64,000 bases of DNA from positions 744,001 through 808,000 of the forward strand of contig OZ244590.1 of NCBI GenBank assembly GCA_965218205.1. Direction: 5' to 3'. The translations under genes were made by a program, and so were the position numbers. Below, in pieces: positions 54,901 through 63,272 of this stretch. The notes beneath the pieces are model-generated. The model had not been told where the DNA came from and did not search any database. It saw nothing but the letters and a program-made list of their open reading frames with translations. The stretch comes from CBDDCA01 sp965218205. GTDB lineage: Bacteria; Spirochaetota; Spirochaetia; WTKD01; G963693115. Within the stretch, counting starts at the first letter, position 1, and the number at the start of each line of letters is the position of its first letter.

Positions 54901-55490
54901 CTGAGCTTGGCTTTGCAGTGCATAAATTGGATAGGTATGTTACTACGCCTATTTTTGAATCAGCTTCACGTGAAAAAATCAATGAGTTGAAAAAAGAGGC
55001 AGGTATTCCAGAGTCAAGTAAGGTTACTTTGTATGATGGAAAAACAGGAGAAGTCTTACAAAATCCTGTAACAGTCGGAGTATTGTATATGTTAAAGTTG
55101 CATCATCTTGTTGATGAAAAAATGCATGCACGTTGTACTGGTACTTACTCTCTTGTTACACAGCAACCACTCGGAGGAAAAGCACAGTTTGGTGGACAGC
55201 GATTAGGGGAGATGGAAGTATGGGCATTGGAAGCATATGGTGCTTCCCATACATTGAATGAATTTATGACAGTAAAATCTGATGATTTACAAGGGCGATT
55301 GAAGATTTATGAATCTATCGTGAAAGGAAAAAATTATACTGAAGGGGGAGTGCCAGAATCATTTCGGGTTCTTATGCACGAGTTGCGTGGCTTGGGCTTA
55401 AATATTACTGTATTTTCTCCGTCAGGAAATCAAGTGGCTTTGACTGAAAGAGATGATGAAATTATCAAAAAAATGGAACAGAGTTTTTAG
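51975..55490 (+). CDS. rpoB: RNA polymerase beta subunit
   Basis: A 1,171-aa catalytic subunit. The rifampicin region is FFGSSQLCQFMDEINPLATLTHKRRL followed by Asn495 (codon 53457-53459), where E. coli has Ser531. Natural rifampicin resistance in spirochaetes is ascribed to this Asn. Other blocks: GPNIGLIMSL, NFEDAIVVSE, GDKMAGRHGNKGV and the C-terminal GGKAQFGGQRLGEMEVWALEAYGA. GGAGG precedes the start. It is slightly shorter than the E. coli protein, mainly through missing lineage-specific insertions. rpoC follows after 63 bases. Confidence 0.98.
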   Translation: MIAPKNAVERQNLSDTDGRYDIDIPNLIGIQLNSFENFIQLSRIKKGEELKNQGLEEIFKEVFPIESNKGALILEYNSYFLEFDKVVYTPKECMEKGISYAAPLLIRVSLFSKETGEIRERELYLGDMPLMTERGTFIINGAERVMVSQIHRSPGVVFEWGGSSRIRESLTARIIPYRGSWIEFEIDVRKKCVWVRIDKYSKVLATLFLRMVGFDTRESIVSAFYSDSEMVDITKVSAVELDGRVLYKTIVVKDEDDTILFKKLAGEKILVADIDDMLASGIKKISLIKGIDSSQTTDMLLLNCFEQELALHQEAGELEPQFERVCKVFIAALKMSDRNEPEVAQKELHGMFFDSKRYDLGSVGRYKINKKLNYKKDIKDTTLMQEDLVHTLKHLIKLYKGEEQVDDIDHLGNRRVRAVGELIGLEFKKALIRVSRNAKEKLSIKERRSDLKIQDLLTIKPILSAIKEFFGSSQLCQFMDEINPLATLTHKRRLNALGPGGLTRERAGFDVRDIHFSHYGRVCPIESPEGPNIGLIMSLTNYAQVNEYGFLETPYRKVEKGKVTNKIEYLSAMEEDYSIIVQSDAILNKDGTFKHKLVPARSKGDYFNASPDEVQFMEVSPKQLVSVSTSLIPFLEHDDANRALMGSNMQRQAVPLLKPQAPRVGTGMELKAAYDSGVVQIAKRAGQVKKITNDVIEIVSKNENAKEHVDTYPLIKYKRTNQDTCYSQKPVVKVNQNIKEGEIISDGPSTDGGELALGRNVLVGFLPWNGYNFEDAIVVSERVVQEDAFTSIHLKEFQVEVHETRQGVEIITNDIPNVSERILGKLDDTGIITVGSKVYANDILVGKISPKADSEIEPEKRLITHVFGEKGKEVRDTSLRLPHGVDGTVIDVKRLSRETGDRLSPGVQEVVKVIIAAKRRLKEGDKMAGRHGNKGVIAKIVPVEDMPYMEDGTPLDICLSPLGVPSRMNIGQLLEAELGFAVHKLDRYVTTPIFESASREKINELKKEAGIPESSKVTLYDGKTGEVLQNPVTVGVLYMLKLHHLVDEKMHARCTGTYSLVTQQPLGGKAQFGGQRLGEMEVWALEAYGASHTLNEFMTVKSDDLQGRLKIYESIVKGKNYTEGGVPESFRVLMHELRGLGLNITVFSPSGNQVALTERDDEIIKKMEQSF

Positions 55491-55553
55491 AGATTATGTT
55501 TATAGTAGTAACATATAAGAGATACATAGTAAAATAAAATAGGAGTGCAATGT

Positions 55554-58500
55554 ATGCAAAAATTTTCAGCAGCAAACTTAGATATAGATAATGTAAAATT
55601 AAGCTTAGCGTCTCCAGAACAGATTCGTTCGTGGAGCTATGGTGAGGTAAAAACACAAGAAACAATAAACTATCGAACTCTTAAGCCCGAGAAAGATGGA
55701 CTTTTTTGTGAAAAAATATTTGGTACTACAAAGGATTGGGAATGCCAATGTGGAAAATTTAAGTCAAGTCGTTATAAAGGCGTTATTTGTGATAGGTGTG
55801 GAGTAGAGGTAACTCATAGTAAACTGAGGCGTGAGCGTATGGGAAGTATAGAGTTAGTTTCTCCTGTTGCTCATGTATGGGTATATAAATCTGTGCCTTC
55901 TAAGCTGGGAGATTTTTTAGGTATTTCTGGTGCTAATTTACGTTCGGTGTTATTGTATGATAAATATATAGTGGTAGATCCAGGGGATACTGATCGTAAG
56001 CAAATGGATGTTATCAGTAAACGAGAATATGAAGATTTAGAGCAACGAAATTTTGAATTTTCAGTAGGCAAAGGAGCAGAAACAATAAAACAGCTTCTTA
56101 TGCAGGTAGATTTAGAACAGCTTATTCAAGATCTTAGACGAGAAATGAAAGAAAAGGATAGTAAATCTAATTCTCAGTTGCTAAGGCGTCTTGAAATAGC
56201 TGAGCAATTTCGTCATTCAGGAAATAAGCCTTCATGGATGATCATGGATGTTATTCCAGTTATTCCTCCTGATTTACGCCCTATGGTGCAATTGGATGGA
56301 GGTCGTTTTGCAACCTCTGACTTAAATGATTTGTATCGCCGTGTTATTCGGACAAATGATCGTGTAAGAAAAATGATTTCTATTCGTGCTCCACAGATTA
56401 TGATAGAAAATGAAAAGCGAATGTTGCAACAAGCGGTAGATGTACTGTTTGATAATACCAAAGATACAAAACTTACAACAGGAAGAAAATCGAAATGTTT
56501 AGCTGATATGCTACGAGGAAAGCAAGGAAGATTTCGACAAAATCTTTTAGGGAAACGAGTTGATTATTCTGGACGTTCAGTGGTAGTAGTAGGTCCCGAG
56601 CTAAAAATTCATCAGTGCGGAGTGCCTGTAAAAATGGCAATGGAACTGTTTAAGCCCTTTATTGAGCAAAAACTTATTGATAAAGGAGTTGTATTTAATG
56701 TTAAACGTGCAAGAACGCTTATTGAACAAGAAGCGGAAGAAGTGTATGAAATACTTGATGAGGTGGTAAGCGAACATCCAGTACTGCTTAATCGGGCTCC
56801 TACTCTGCATAGGTTAGGGTTTCAAGCCTTTGAGCCTATATTGGTAGAAGGGAAAGCATTGCGACTTCATCCGCTTGTATGTCATGCATATAATGCTGAT
56901 TTTGATGGAGATCAAATGGCAATACACATACCTCTTTCACAGGCATCACAAACGGAATGTTGGGGGCTTATGTTATCTGCTCGAAATTTACTCAATCCTG
57001 CTAATGGAGAGCCAATTGTCTTTCCTTCACAGGACATGGTATTAGGAAATTATTATCTTACAGGAATACGTAAGGGAGCAAAGGGAGAAGGGAAGCGGTT
57101 TAGAAATACACAAGAAGTTATGTTTGCACTAGAATCTGGATATGTAGATTATCAAGCATGTATTGTAGTACGACATAGAGGAAAATTGCTTGAAACTACG
57201 CCTGGACGTATTATTTTTTCTTCTGCATTACCAAATGAAATTCCATTTCAAAATAAGACCTTTGATGAAAAAGCACTCCGTACTCTTATCAGCACTGTAT
57301 ACAATGAATATGGTACTGCTATTTTAGTTGATATGCTTGATATTCTTAAAGAGCTAGGGTTTAAGTATTCTACTTTGTTTGGATCTACTATTGGGGTAGG
57401 TGATATTATTATTCCTGATAATAAACCAGAGCTTATTAAAAATGCAGATAAAGAAATTACAAATATACAAAATCAATATCAATCAGGAATTATTACAAAC
57501 GAAGAGCGCTATAATCGTGTAGTAGAAATTTGGAATAAAACAAATAATCAGCTTACTGATGATCTTATGGATAATCTTGAGAGGGATATGAATGGATATA
57601 ATCCTATATTTGTTATGGCACATTCAGGAGCAAGAGGAAGTAAAAATCAAATACGACAGCTTGGAGGAATGCGCGGTCTTATGGCAAAGCCTTCGGGGGA
57701 TATTATTGAACTTCCTATTCGTTCTAATTTTAAGGAAGGCTTAAGTGTATTAGAGTTTTTTATTTCTACCAATGGAGCGAGGAAGGGGTTGGCAGATACT
57801 GCTCTTAAAACAGCGGATGCAGGGTATCTTACGAGACGGCTTGTGGATATTGCACAAAATGTAGTAGTGTCTACCGAAGATTGTGGTACTATTAACGGAA
57901 TAGAGGTAAGAGCGATTAAAGATGGGGAAGAGATAGTCGAATCTCTTGCTGATCGTATTAAAGGATGTTATACGCTTGAACGTGTTATACATCCTATTTC
58001 AAATGAAATGGTGCTTGATATTAACTCAGAAATAACCGAAGAGAAGGCAAAATATATAGAAGAAATAGGGATAGAACAGGTAATTATTCGTTCGGTGCTT
58101 ACCTGTGAAGCAAGGCATGGGGTATGTCAAAAATGTTATGGATACGATCTTGCAACTAATCATACCATTGGTATTGGTGAAGCGGTAGGGGTGATTGCTG
58201 CACAATCTATTGGACAGCCAGGGACTCAGCTTACTATGAGAACATTTCACGTAGGGGGAGTTGCTACCAGTGAAAACCAAGATAATTCTATTATTCTTAG
58301 TTATCCTGTGCTAATAGGAAGCATCAGTGGGAGTAAGGTAACTTTAAGTGATGGAAGCATCATGATGACACGGAAAGGGTATTTGAAAGTATCGCGTATT
58401 TTTAATCAATATTCTCTTTCTGATGTGAAGAAATTGCATGTGAAAGATGCTCAAAAAGTGCCTAAAGATTTTGTTATTGCAGACTTGAAAAATAAAGAAA

Positions 58501-59789
58501 ATATACATACTGATAAGCCTTGTATTGCAAGGGTTATTGATGATATATTATTATTGGTGAATGTGGAGCAGGAAATTGAGCTTCGTACTGGAACTAAACT
58601 GACAGTAGAAGAAAATCAAATAGTAGCAGAGAGAGAGAAAATTGCTGAGTTTGATATTTTTAGTGAACCTATTATTAGTGAGTTTCAGGGATTTATAAAA
58701 TATGAAGATATTATTCCAGGTACTACTATGCGAGAGGAAATAAACCAAGAGACAGGGCGTAGTGAGAAAAAGATTATTGAAACAAATTTGCCCTCTATTA
58801 ACCCTCGTATTATTGTGCTTGATCAGAATGGGGAAGAGTTAGGAGTATATTCGCTTCCTTTTAATTCTTATCTTAGTATAGATAATGGGCAAGAGGTAGA
58901 GATTGGACAGATTATGGCTAAGATGCCTCAAGAAAGTGTAAAAACACGTGACATTACAGGGGGACTTCCTAAGATTAGTAAGCTCTTTGAAGCTCATAAT
59001 CCAAAAGAAATATCTGCAGTGTTAGCTAAAATTGATGGGACAGTAAAAAGTGTTCAATCAAAGGATAGGGGGCGTACAGTAGTTATTGAGGATATTTTTG
59101 CAAAAAAATATGAACATCAAATACCGTTAGGAAGGCATATGCTAGTGCGAGCAGGAGATCAAGTAAAGGCAGGAGAACTGCTTTGTGAAGGGGAAATTAG
59201 TCCACATGATATGTTAGATATTTTAGGAGAACATGTATTGCAGTTGTTCCTTATCAATGAAATTCAAGAAGTATATCGATTGCAAGGGGTGAATATAAAC
59301 GATAAGCATATCGGGGTAATTATTCGTCAAATGATGCGTATGTTAGAAGTAGTGCAGGTGGGAGATACTCCTCTTATTCAAGGGCAGCTTATTGATAGAT
59401 TTAAGTTTCGTGAAGAGAATGAAGCTATTATTAAAAAAGGTGGGCAACCTGCTATTGCAAAACCATGTTTGTTAGGAGTAAAGAAAGCAAGCATCAATGT
59501 TGATTCTTTCCTTTCTGCTGCCTCTTTTCAAGAAACAACAAAAGTACTTACCAATAAAGCGATAGAAGGAGCAGTGGATAACCTTAATGGATTAAAAGAA
59601 AATCTTATACTAGGGCAGCTGATTCCTGCTGGGACAGGATTATCGTATTATAGAAATATAGAGTTGTTTGATAAAGATGCAAAAAATCTTGATGATAAAG
59701 TGCAAGAAATTTTGGAACAAAGAGAGTTTGAAAAAGAAGAAATTCGCAAAAATGCTCAAATTGAAGAACAAAATGATCCAGTGTTTTAG
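55554..59789 (+). CDS. rpoC: RNA polymerase beta' subunit
   Basis: A 1,411-aa subunit. The N-terminal zinc ribbon CQCGKFKSSRYKGVICDRCG is followed by the DNA-clamp region, the NADFDGDQMA catalytic triad of Asp residues, the bridge helix (GLADTALKTADAGYLTRRLVD) and the second zinc site CEARHGVCQKC. ATG 55554 is chosen because AGGAG lies 8 bases upstream. rpsL, which often follows, is absent; an hsdS gene converges from the other strand 26 bases beyond the stop. Confidence 0.98.
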   Translation: MQKFSAANLDIDNVKLSLASPEQIRSWSYGEVKTQETINYRTLKPEKDGLFCEKIFGTTKDWECQCGKFKSSRYKGVICDRCGVEVTHSKLRRERMGSIELVSPVAHVWVYKSVPSKLGDFLGISGANLRSVLLYDKYIVVDPGDTDRKQMDVISKREYEDLEQRNFEFSVGKGAETIKQLLMQVDLEQLIQDLRREMKEKDSKSNSQLLRRLEIAEQFRHSGNKPSWMIMDVIPVIPPDLRPMVQLDGGRFATSDLNDLYRRVIRTNDRVRKMISIRAPQIMIENEKRMLQQAVDVLFDNTKDTKLTTGRKSKCLADMLRGKQGRFRQNLLGKRVDYSGRSVVVVGPELKIHQCGVPVKMAMELFKPFIEQKLIDKGVVFNVKRARTLIEQEAEEVYEILDEVVSEHPVLLNRAPTLHRLGFQAFEPILVEGKALRLHPLVCHAYNADFDGDQMAIHIPLSQASQTECWGLMLSARNLLNPANGEPIVFPSQDMVLGNYYLTGIRKGAKGEGKRFRNTQEVMFALESGYVDYQACIVVRHRGKLLETTPGRIIFSSALPNEIPFQNKTFDEKALRTLISTVYNEYGTAILVDMLDILKELGFKYSTLFGSTIGVGDIIIPDNKPELIKNADKEITNIQNQYQSGIITNEERYNRVVEIWNKTNNQLTDDLMDNLERDMNGYNPIFVMAHSGARGSKNQIRQLGGMRGLMAKPSGDIIELPIRSNFKEGLSVLEFFISTNGARKGLADTALKTADAGYLTRRLVDIAQNVVVSTEDCGTINGIEVRAIKDGEEIVESLADRIKGCYTLERVIHPISNEMVLDINSEITEEKAKYIEEIGIEQVIIRSVLTCEARHGVCQKCYGYDLATNHTIGIGEAVGVIAAQSIGQPGTQLTMRTFHVGGVATSENQDNSIILSYPVLIGSISGSKVTLSDGSIMMTRKGYLKVSRIFNQYSLSDVKKLHVKDAQKVPKDFVIADLKNKENIHTDKPCIARVIDDILLLVNVEQEIELRTGTKLTVEENQIVAEREKIAEFDIFSEPIISEFQGFIKYEDIIPGTTMREEINQETGRSEKKIIETNLPSINPRIIVLDQNGEELGVYSLPFNSYLSIDNGQEVEIGQIMAKMPQESVKTRDITGGLPKISKLFEAHNPKEISAVLAKIDGTVKSVQSKDRGRTVVIEDIFAKKYEHQIPLGRHMLVRAGDQVKAGELLCEGEISPHDMLDILGEHVLQLFLINEIQEVYRLQGVNINDKHIGVIIRQMMRMLEVVQVGDTPLIQGQLIDRFKFREENEAIIKKGGQPAIAKPCLLGVKKASINVDSFLSAASFQETTKVLTNKAIEGAVDNLNGLKENLILGQLIPAGTGLSYYRNIELFDKDAKNLDDKVQEILEQREFEKEEIRKNAQIEEQNDPVF

Positions 59790-59815
59790 CTAATCAGAGT
59801 ATGAAACTTACATAT

Positions 59816-61009
59816 TTACACAAACATTCTTTGTAGTAGGCCTTTCTTATACTGCTTTGTAAGCATTACTTGCTTCTGTGTGAGCGATATTTTTGTGTCA
59901 AGACTCTGCAGAAAAGAGCCTATCTTTTGTTGTTCGGGGAGGGGAGGGAGTGTTATTTTCTCGTTAGAATATTCCTTAAAATATATATGAGGAATAGTAC
60001 TCCCAATAATATATTTTGAAAATACAATTCTTTGTAATACACTGTATAAAAAATATACAGTAACTTTTTCTTTTTTTGGTTTAATTATATCAAGTGTTCC
60101 TAAAACAGACGAATAAGGTGAACAAAGATGTACCCTTCCTACTCCTGCACCATCTTTTACTATTGCTATATAGGGTTCTGTTTCTCTAAAAAAATCTATT
60201 CTTTTAATCTCTCCAGTTGCTCCATAAACAGCATATGTTCCTCTTAATTCTTTCAAACTATCTAGGGTAATATCAGAGGATACTTTAGTTACCATATCCC
60301 TCAGCCTCCTCTCTTGCCAATCGGGATACTCGTTTCCTTGCTCGTCCTTAAAGCGTAGCTCCTGTGAAAAGAGTTTTTGCATGATGCCTTTTTTGTATGA
60401 CTGCAACAGAGTTACTTTTCTTTCAAGGAGCTGTATCTTTGTGTCTACATTTTGTAAGAAAGAGCTTATCTTTTGTTGTTCGGGGAGGGTGGGAAAATTT
60501 AATTTTTCAGACATAACAATATCAGTATTTAAATTAAATTGTGTTCCTGGTTGTCTATATTGTTTCCATTTGTTTTCTATTGATTTTAAGAGATAGAATG
60601 TAAATATATTATGCATTTTTAGATTACTAAATACTACAAATCCATCATGAACACAGACATCTATTTTTGTTACAATAGGAACACCAATAGTTGCACAGAT
60701 ACTCATTATTACACTGTTTATGGGAACAAAACGACTCTTTTTAATTCCAGATAAGGATAATTTTTGTACTGTTTCTGTTAAAAAAACATTTGATTTAGTA
60801 ACATCTGAAATTCTAACCCAACCAACATTAGAAGTATCATCAAACCAAACAGATGAAGATATAGGTCGAGGTGAAGCCCCTCGTACAATATCAGCCACCT
60901 CCCCCAATCGTTTTTCTTCCCAGTCAGGAAAATCAGAGCCATCATCTTGCTTGAAGCGTATGGAGGGTACTTGAATAGTAGATGCTGATTTTTTTTCTTG
61001 CTTACTCAT
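59816..61009 (-). CDS. hsdS: Type I restriction specificity subunit hsdS-B (intact)
   Basis: A 397-aa HsdS with two target-recognition domains. The N-terminus MSKQEKKSAST, IRFKQDDGSDFPDWEEKRL and the first domain (VADIVRGASPRPISSS..., a GxPR-type start) are followed by the central conserved helix (EQQKISSFLQNVDTKIQLLERK). The second domain (VTKVSSDITLDSLKELRGTYAVYGA...GAGVGRVHL) is nearly identical to the first domain of hsdS-A. It ends SLDTKISLTQKQ...LLQRMFV as in hsdS-A. The reading frame is open. No hsdM or hsdR lies nearby, so it must act with a complex encoded elsewhere. Confidence 0.88.
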   Translation of the reverse strand: MSKQEKKSASTIQVPSIRFKQDDGSDFPDWEEKRLGEVADIVRGASPRPISSSVWFDDTSNVGWVRISDVTKSNVFLTETVQKLSLSGIKKSRFVPINSVIMSICATIGVPIVTKIDVCVHDGFVVFSNLKMHNIFTFYLLKSIENKWKQYRQPGTQFNLNTDIVMSEKLNFPTLPEQQKISSFLQNVDTKIQLLERKVTLLQSYKKGIMQKLFSQELRFKDEQGNEYPDWQERRLRDMVTKVSSDITLDSLKELRGTYAVYGATGEIKRIDFFRETEPYIAIVKDGAGVGRVHLCSPYSSVLGTLDIIKPKKEKVTVYFLYSVLQRIVFSKYIIGSTIPHIYFKEYSNEKITLPPLPEQQKIGSFLQSLDTKISLTQKQVMLTKQYKKGLLQRMFV

Positions 61010-61078
61010 CTAATAGTAGTATAGCAATATAGCCTTATGTGAGTCCTTTTTTGTGCAAGTTTTTCATATTGCATGTAA

Positions 61079-61093
61079 TCCTTGAATCCGCAA
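61079..61093 (+). repeat. Recurrent intergenic motif, copy 3 (TCCTTGAATCCGCAA)
   Basis: Third copy of CTTGAATCCGCA, 16 bases followed by GTGCAAAATCCA. It lies upstream of the dhaK-like gene and downstream of the hsdS-B upstream flank. Confidence 0.6.
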
Positions 61094-61181
61094 AGTGCAA
61101 AATCCACAGTTACATTATTTTTTTATTTACTTTATAATAGTAACCAAAGAAAGTAACTATAAAGTACAGAGAGAGGAAATT

Positions 61182-62186
61182 ATGCAAAGTTTTGTTAATA
61201 AACCAAATCAAGTTGTGGATGATATGCTAAAAGGGTTTGTAAAGCATCATAGATCCCTAGTGTCCACTACTTCTAATCCAAGAGTCCTTAAATATAAGGA
61301 TGCTCCTATTGCCAATAAAGTTGGTATAGTCACAGGGGGAGGTTCAGGACACAAACCTGCTTTTATAGGATATATTGGGCGTAATATGGTAGATGCTGTA
61401 GCGGTAGGTGAGATATTTTCTTCCCCTACGGCACAGGCTTTTTTAGATGCGTTTAAGGCTGCTGATAGTGGAAAAGGGGTAGCCTGTTTGTATGGTAACT
61501 ATGCAGGTGATAATATGAATGTGAAAATGGCCATCAAGATGGCTTCTGCACAGGGAATTACTGTAAAAACAGTGGTAGCAAATGATGATGTACCATCAGC
61601 CTCTCTTAATGAGAGGGAAAAAAGGCGGGGAGTAGCAGGCGAAATCATGATGTGGAAAGTTGCTGCGGCTTTAGCTGCACAAGGCTCAGATTTGGACACT
61701 GTCATATCTGGAGCACAAAAAGCAATAGATAATACTCGAAGCATAGGAGTTGGTTTAGCTCCTTGTAGTATTCCTGAGGTAGGTAAGCCTAATTTTACGA
61801 TAGAGGAAGGGAAGATGGAGTTTGGCATAGGACATCATGGGGAACCAGGTATTCGTGTTGAGGATCTTAAAACAGCAGATGAAATAGCCACAGAAATGGT
61901 AGAAACAGTGGTGCAGGATAAACCTTTTGTATCAGGCGATGATGTAGTAGTGTTGTTATCAGGATTGGGAGCAACAACCTTTATGGAACAATATATTTTG
62001 TATAATAAGGTGGAAGAAGTACTACAGAAGAAAGGTATACAGGTACATGCCTCATATGTAGGAAACTATTTTACCTCTCTTGAAATGAAAGGGGCAACAT
62101 TGACACTTATGAAAGTAGATGATGATATGAAGTCTCTTGTTGATATAGAAACTGAGAGTATGGGACTTACTCAATTTCAAAGGTAG
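61182..62186 (+). CDS. Dihydroxyacetone-kinase K-domain protein
   Basis: 334 aa from ATG 61182; GAGAGG lies upstream. This is the DhaK fold that binds a ketose covalently: GGGSGHKPAF at residues 52-61, GNYAGDNMNVKMA, and HHGEPGIRVEDL with the His that forms the hemiaminal. The ATP-binding L domain (DhaL) is not fused and not the next gene. Either DhaL is beyond the window or the protein uses another phosphoryl donor. The following KGPDC-like, cupin and TRAP genes suggest a role on a short or branched ketose such as erythrulose rather than dihydroxyacetone; this is inference. Confidence 0.82.
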   Translation: MQSFVNKPNQVVDDMLKGFVKHHRSLVSTTSNPRVLKYKDAPIANKVGIVTGGGSGHKPAFIGYIGRNMVDAVAVGEIFSSPTAQAFLDAFKAADSGKGVACLYGNYAGDNMNVKMAIKMASAQGITVKTVVANDDVPSASLNEREKRRGVAGEIMMWKVAAALAAQGSDLDTVISGAQKAIDNTRSIGVGLAPCSIPEVGKPNFTIEEGKMEFGIGHHGEPGIRVEDLKTADEIATEMVETVVQDKPFVSGDDVVVLLSGLGATTFMEQYILYNKVEEVLQKKGIQVHASYVGNYFTSLEMKGATLTLMKVDDDMKSLVDIETESMGLTQFQR

Positions 62187-62192
62187 TATAGT

Positions 62193-62849
62193 ATGTCTGT
62201 TTCATATCCTATTATTCAGGTATCAATAGATACCAAAACTATAGAAGAAGGTGTTCGTCAAGCAAAAATAGCACTTGCCTCAGGGGCTGATTGGATAGAG
62301 GTCGGTACATCGCTTATAACATTTGAGGGATTATCTGCAATAGATTCTTTTGTGTCTCTTGTTGATTCACAAAAAGTATTAGTAGATTATAAGACACTTG
62401 ATGGAGTGGCTCAGTATTTTGAGGCAACAGGGCAACGAGGAGCACATATTGCTACTACAATGGCAATTACAAATGAGTATAGTCTCAAAAAAGCCATAGA
62501 AGCTGGGCATAATCATAATGTAAAAGTAATGGTAGATTTATTTTCGTTTCCCATTGATAACATGGCAAAGAAAACACAGCAAATACAGGCCTTAGGTGCA
62601 GATTATGTTCTTGTGCATCTTGGCATAGATGAATTTCGTGATCCTCAAGGAGAAAAAGATCCTCTTAAAGGATTAGATGAAGTAGTCTCTGTGGCAACTA
62701 TTCCAGTAGCGGTGGTTGTGTTTACATTGGAACAAGCCATTGAGGCAGTCGCACGAGGAGCATGTATCATACTCATAGGTACGCCTATTATTGAATCAAA
62801 GAATGCTCAGGAAGAGTTAAGTGAATTTATAAAAAGAATAAAGCAATAA
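62193..62849 (+). CDS. KGPDC/HPS-family (beta/alpha)8 enzyme, sugar-phosphate decarboxylase or synthase
   Basis: A 218-aa protein of the orotidine-phosphate decarboxylase superfamily, resembling 3-keto-L-gulonate-6-phosphate decarboxylase and 3-hexulose-6-phosphate synthase. It has VDYKTLD (the D-x-K-x-x-D motif), an EVGTSLI strand near residue 38, and a late strand VVVFTLEQ with the phosphate-binding RGACIILIGTPI. It is separated from the DhaK-like gene by 6 bases. The reaction is not determined: these enzymes either release CO2 from a keto-sugar acid phosphate or condense ribulose 5-phosphate with formaldehyde. Confidence 0.75.
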   Translation: MSVSYPIIQVSIDTKTIEEGVRQAKIALASGADWIEVGTSLITFEGLSAIDSFVSLVDSQKVLVDYKTLDGVAQYFEATGQRGAHIATTMAITNEYSLKKAIEAGHNHNVKVMVDLFSFPIDNMAKKTQQIQALGADYVLVHLGIDEFRDPQGEKDPLKGLDEVVSVATIPVAVVVFTLEQAIEAVARGACIILIGTPIIESKNAQEELSEFIKRIKQ

Positions 62850-62878
62850 TATCGCAAATATAATTAGGAGGTTATTAT

Positions 62879-63262
62879 ATGAATATTATTCATGAGAGTA
62901 ACGCTGAGGCACAAGTAATTGATGCACCATTTAAGCGTGTTATACGACATATTTCTGCTCCGTGGACTTTAGGTAGTACACAGTTGTGGTTAGGGACTAC
63001 TTCTATAGAGCCAGGCTATACAAGTAATCCTCATTCTCATAAGGATCAAGAAGAAGTCTTCTATTGTGTTTCAGGAAAAGGAAGAATCAGAGTTGATGAT
63101 GAAGAAGAAAATTTTTCTCCGGGAGATGTGTGTTATGTTCCTGCTGGGTGTGTTCATCAGCTTATCAATACAGGAGAAGAAGTTCTCAAAGTAGTAGCTG
63201 CTGTTTCGCCTCCTTTTGAGCAAGAGCAGTTTAAGAAAGATCATGCAATAGACGAACATTAG
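62879..63262 (+). CDS. Cupin-domain protein
   Basis: A 127-aa single cupin. It has PHSHKDQEEVFYCVSGKGRIRV, with metal-binding His/His/Glu, and a second motif PGDVCYVPAGCVHQLINTGEE. Metal-binding positions are complete, so an isomerase, dioxygenase or sensor function is possible. AGGAGG precedes the start. It sits between the KGPDC-like gene and the TRAP binding protein and probably belongs to the same sugar pathway, perhaps as an isomerase of the substrate. Confidence 0.82.
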   Translation: MNIIHESNAEAQVIDAPFKRVIRHISAPWTLGSTQLWLGTTSIEPGYTSNPHSHKDQEEVFYCVSGKGRIRVDDEEENFSPGDVCYVPAGCVHQLINTGEEVLKVVAAVSPPFEQEQFKKDHAIDEH

Positions 63263-63272
63263 GAGGTATATT

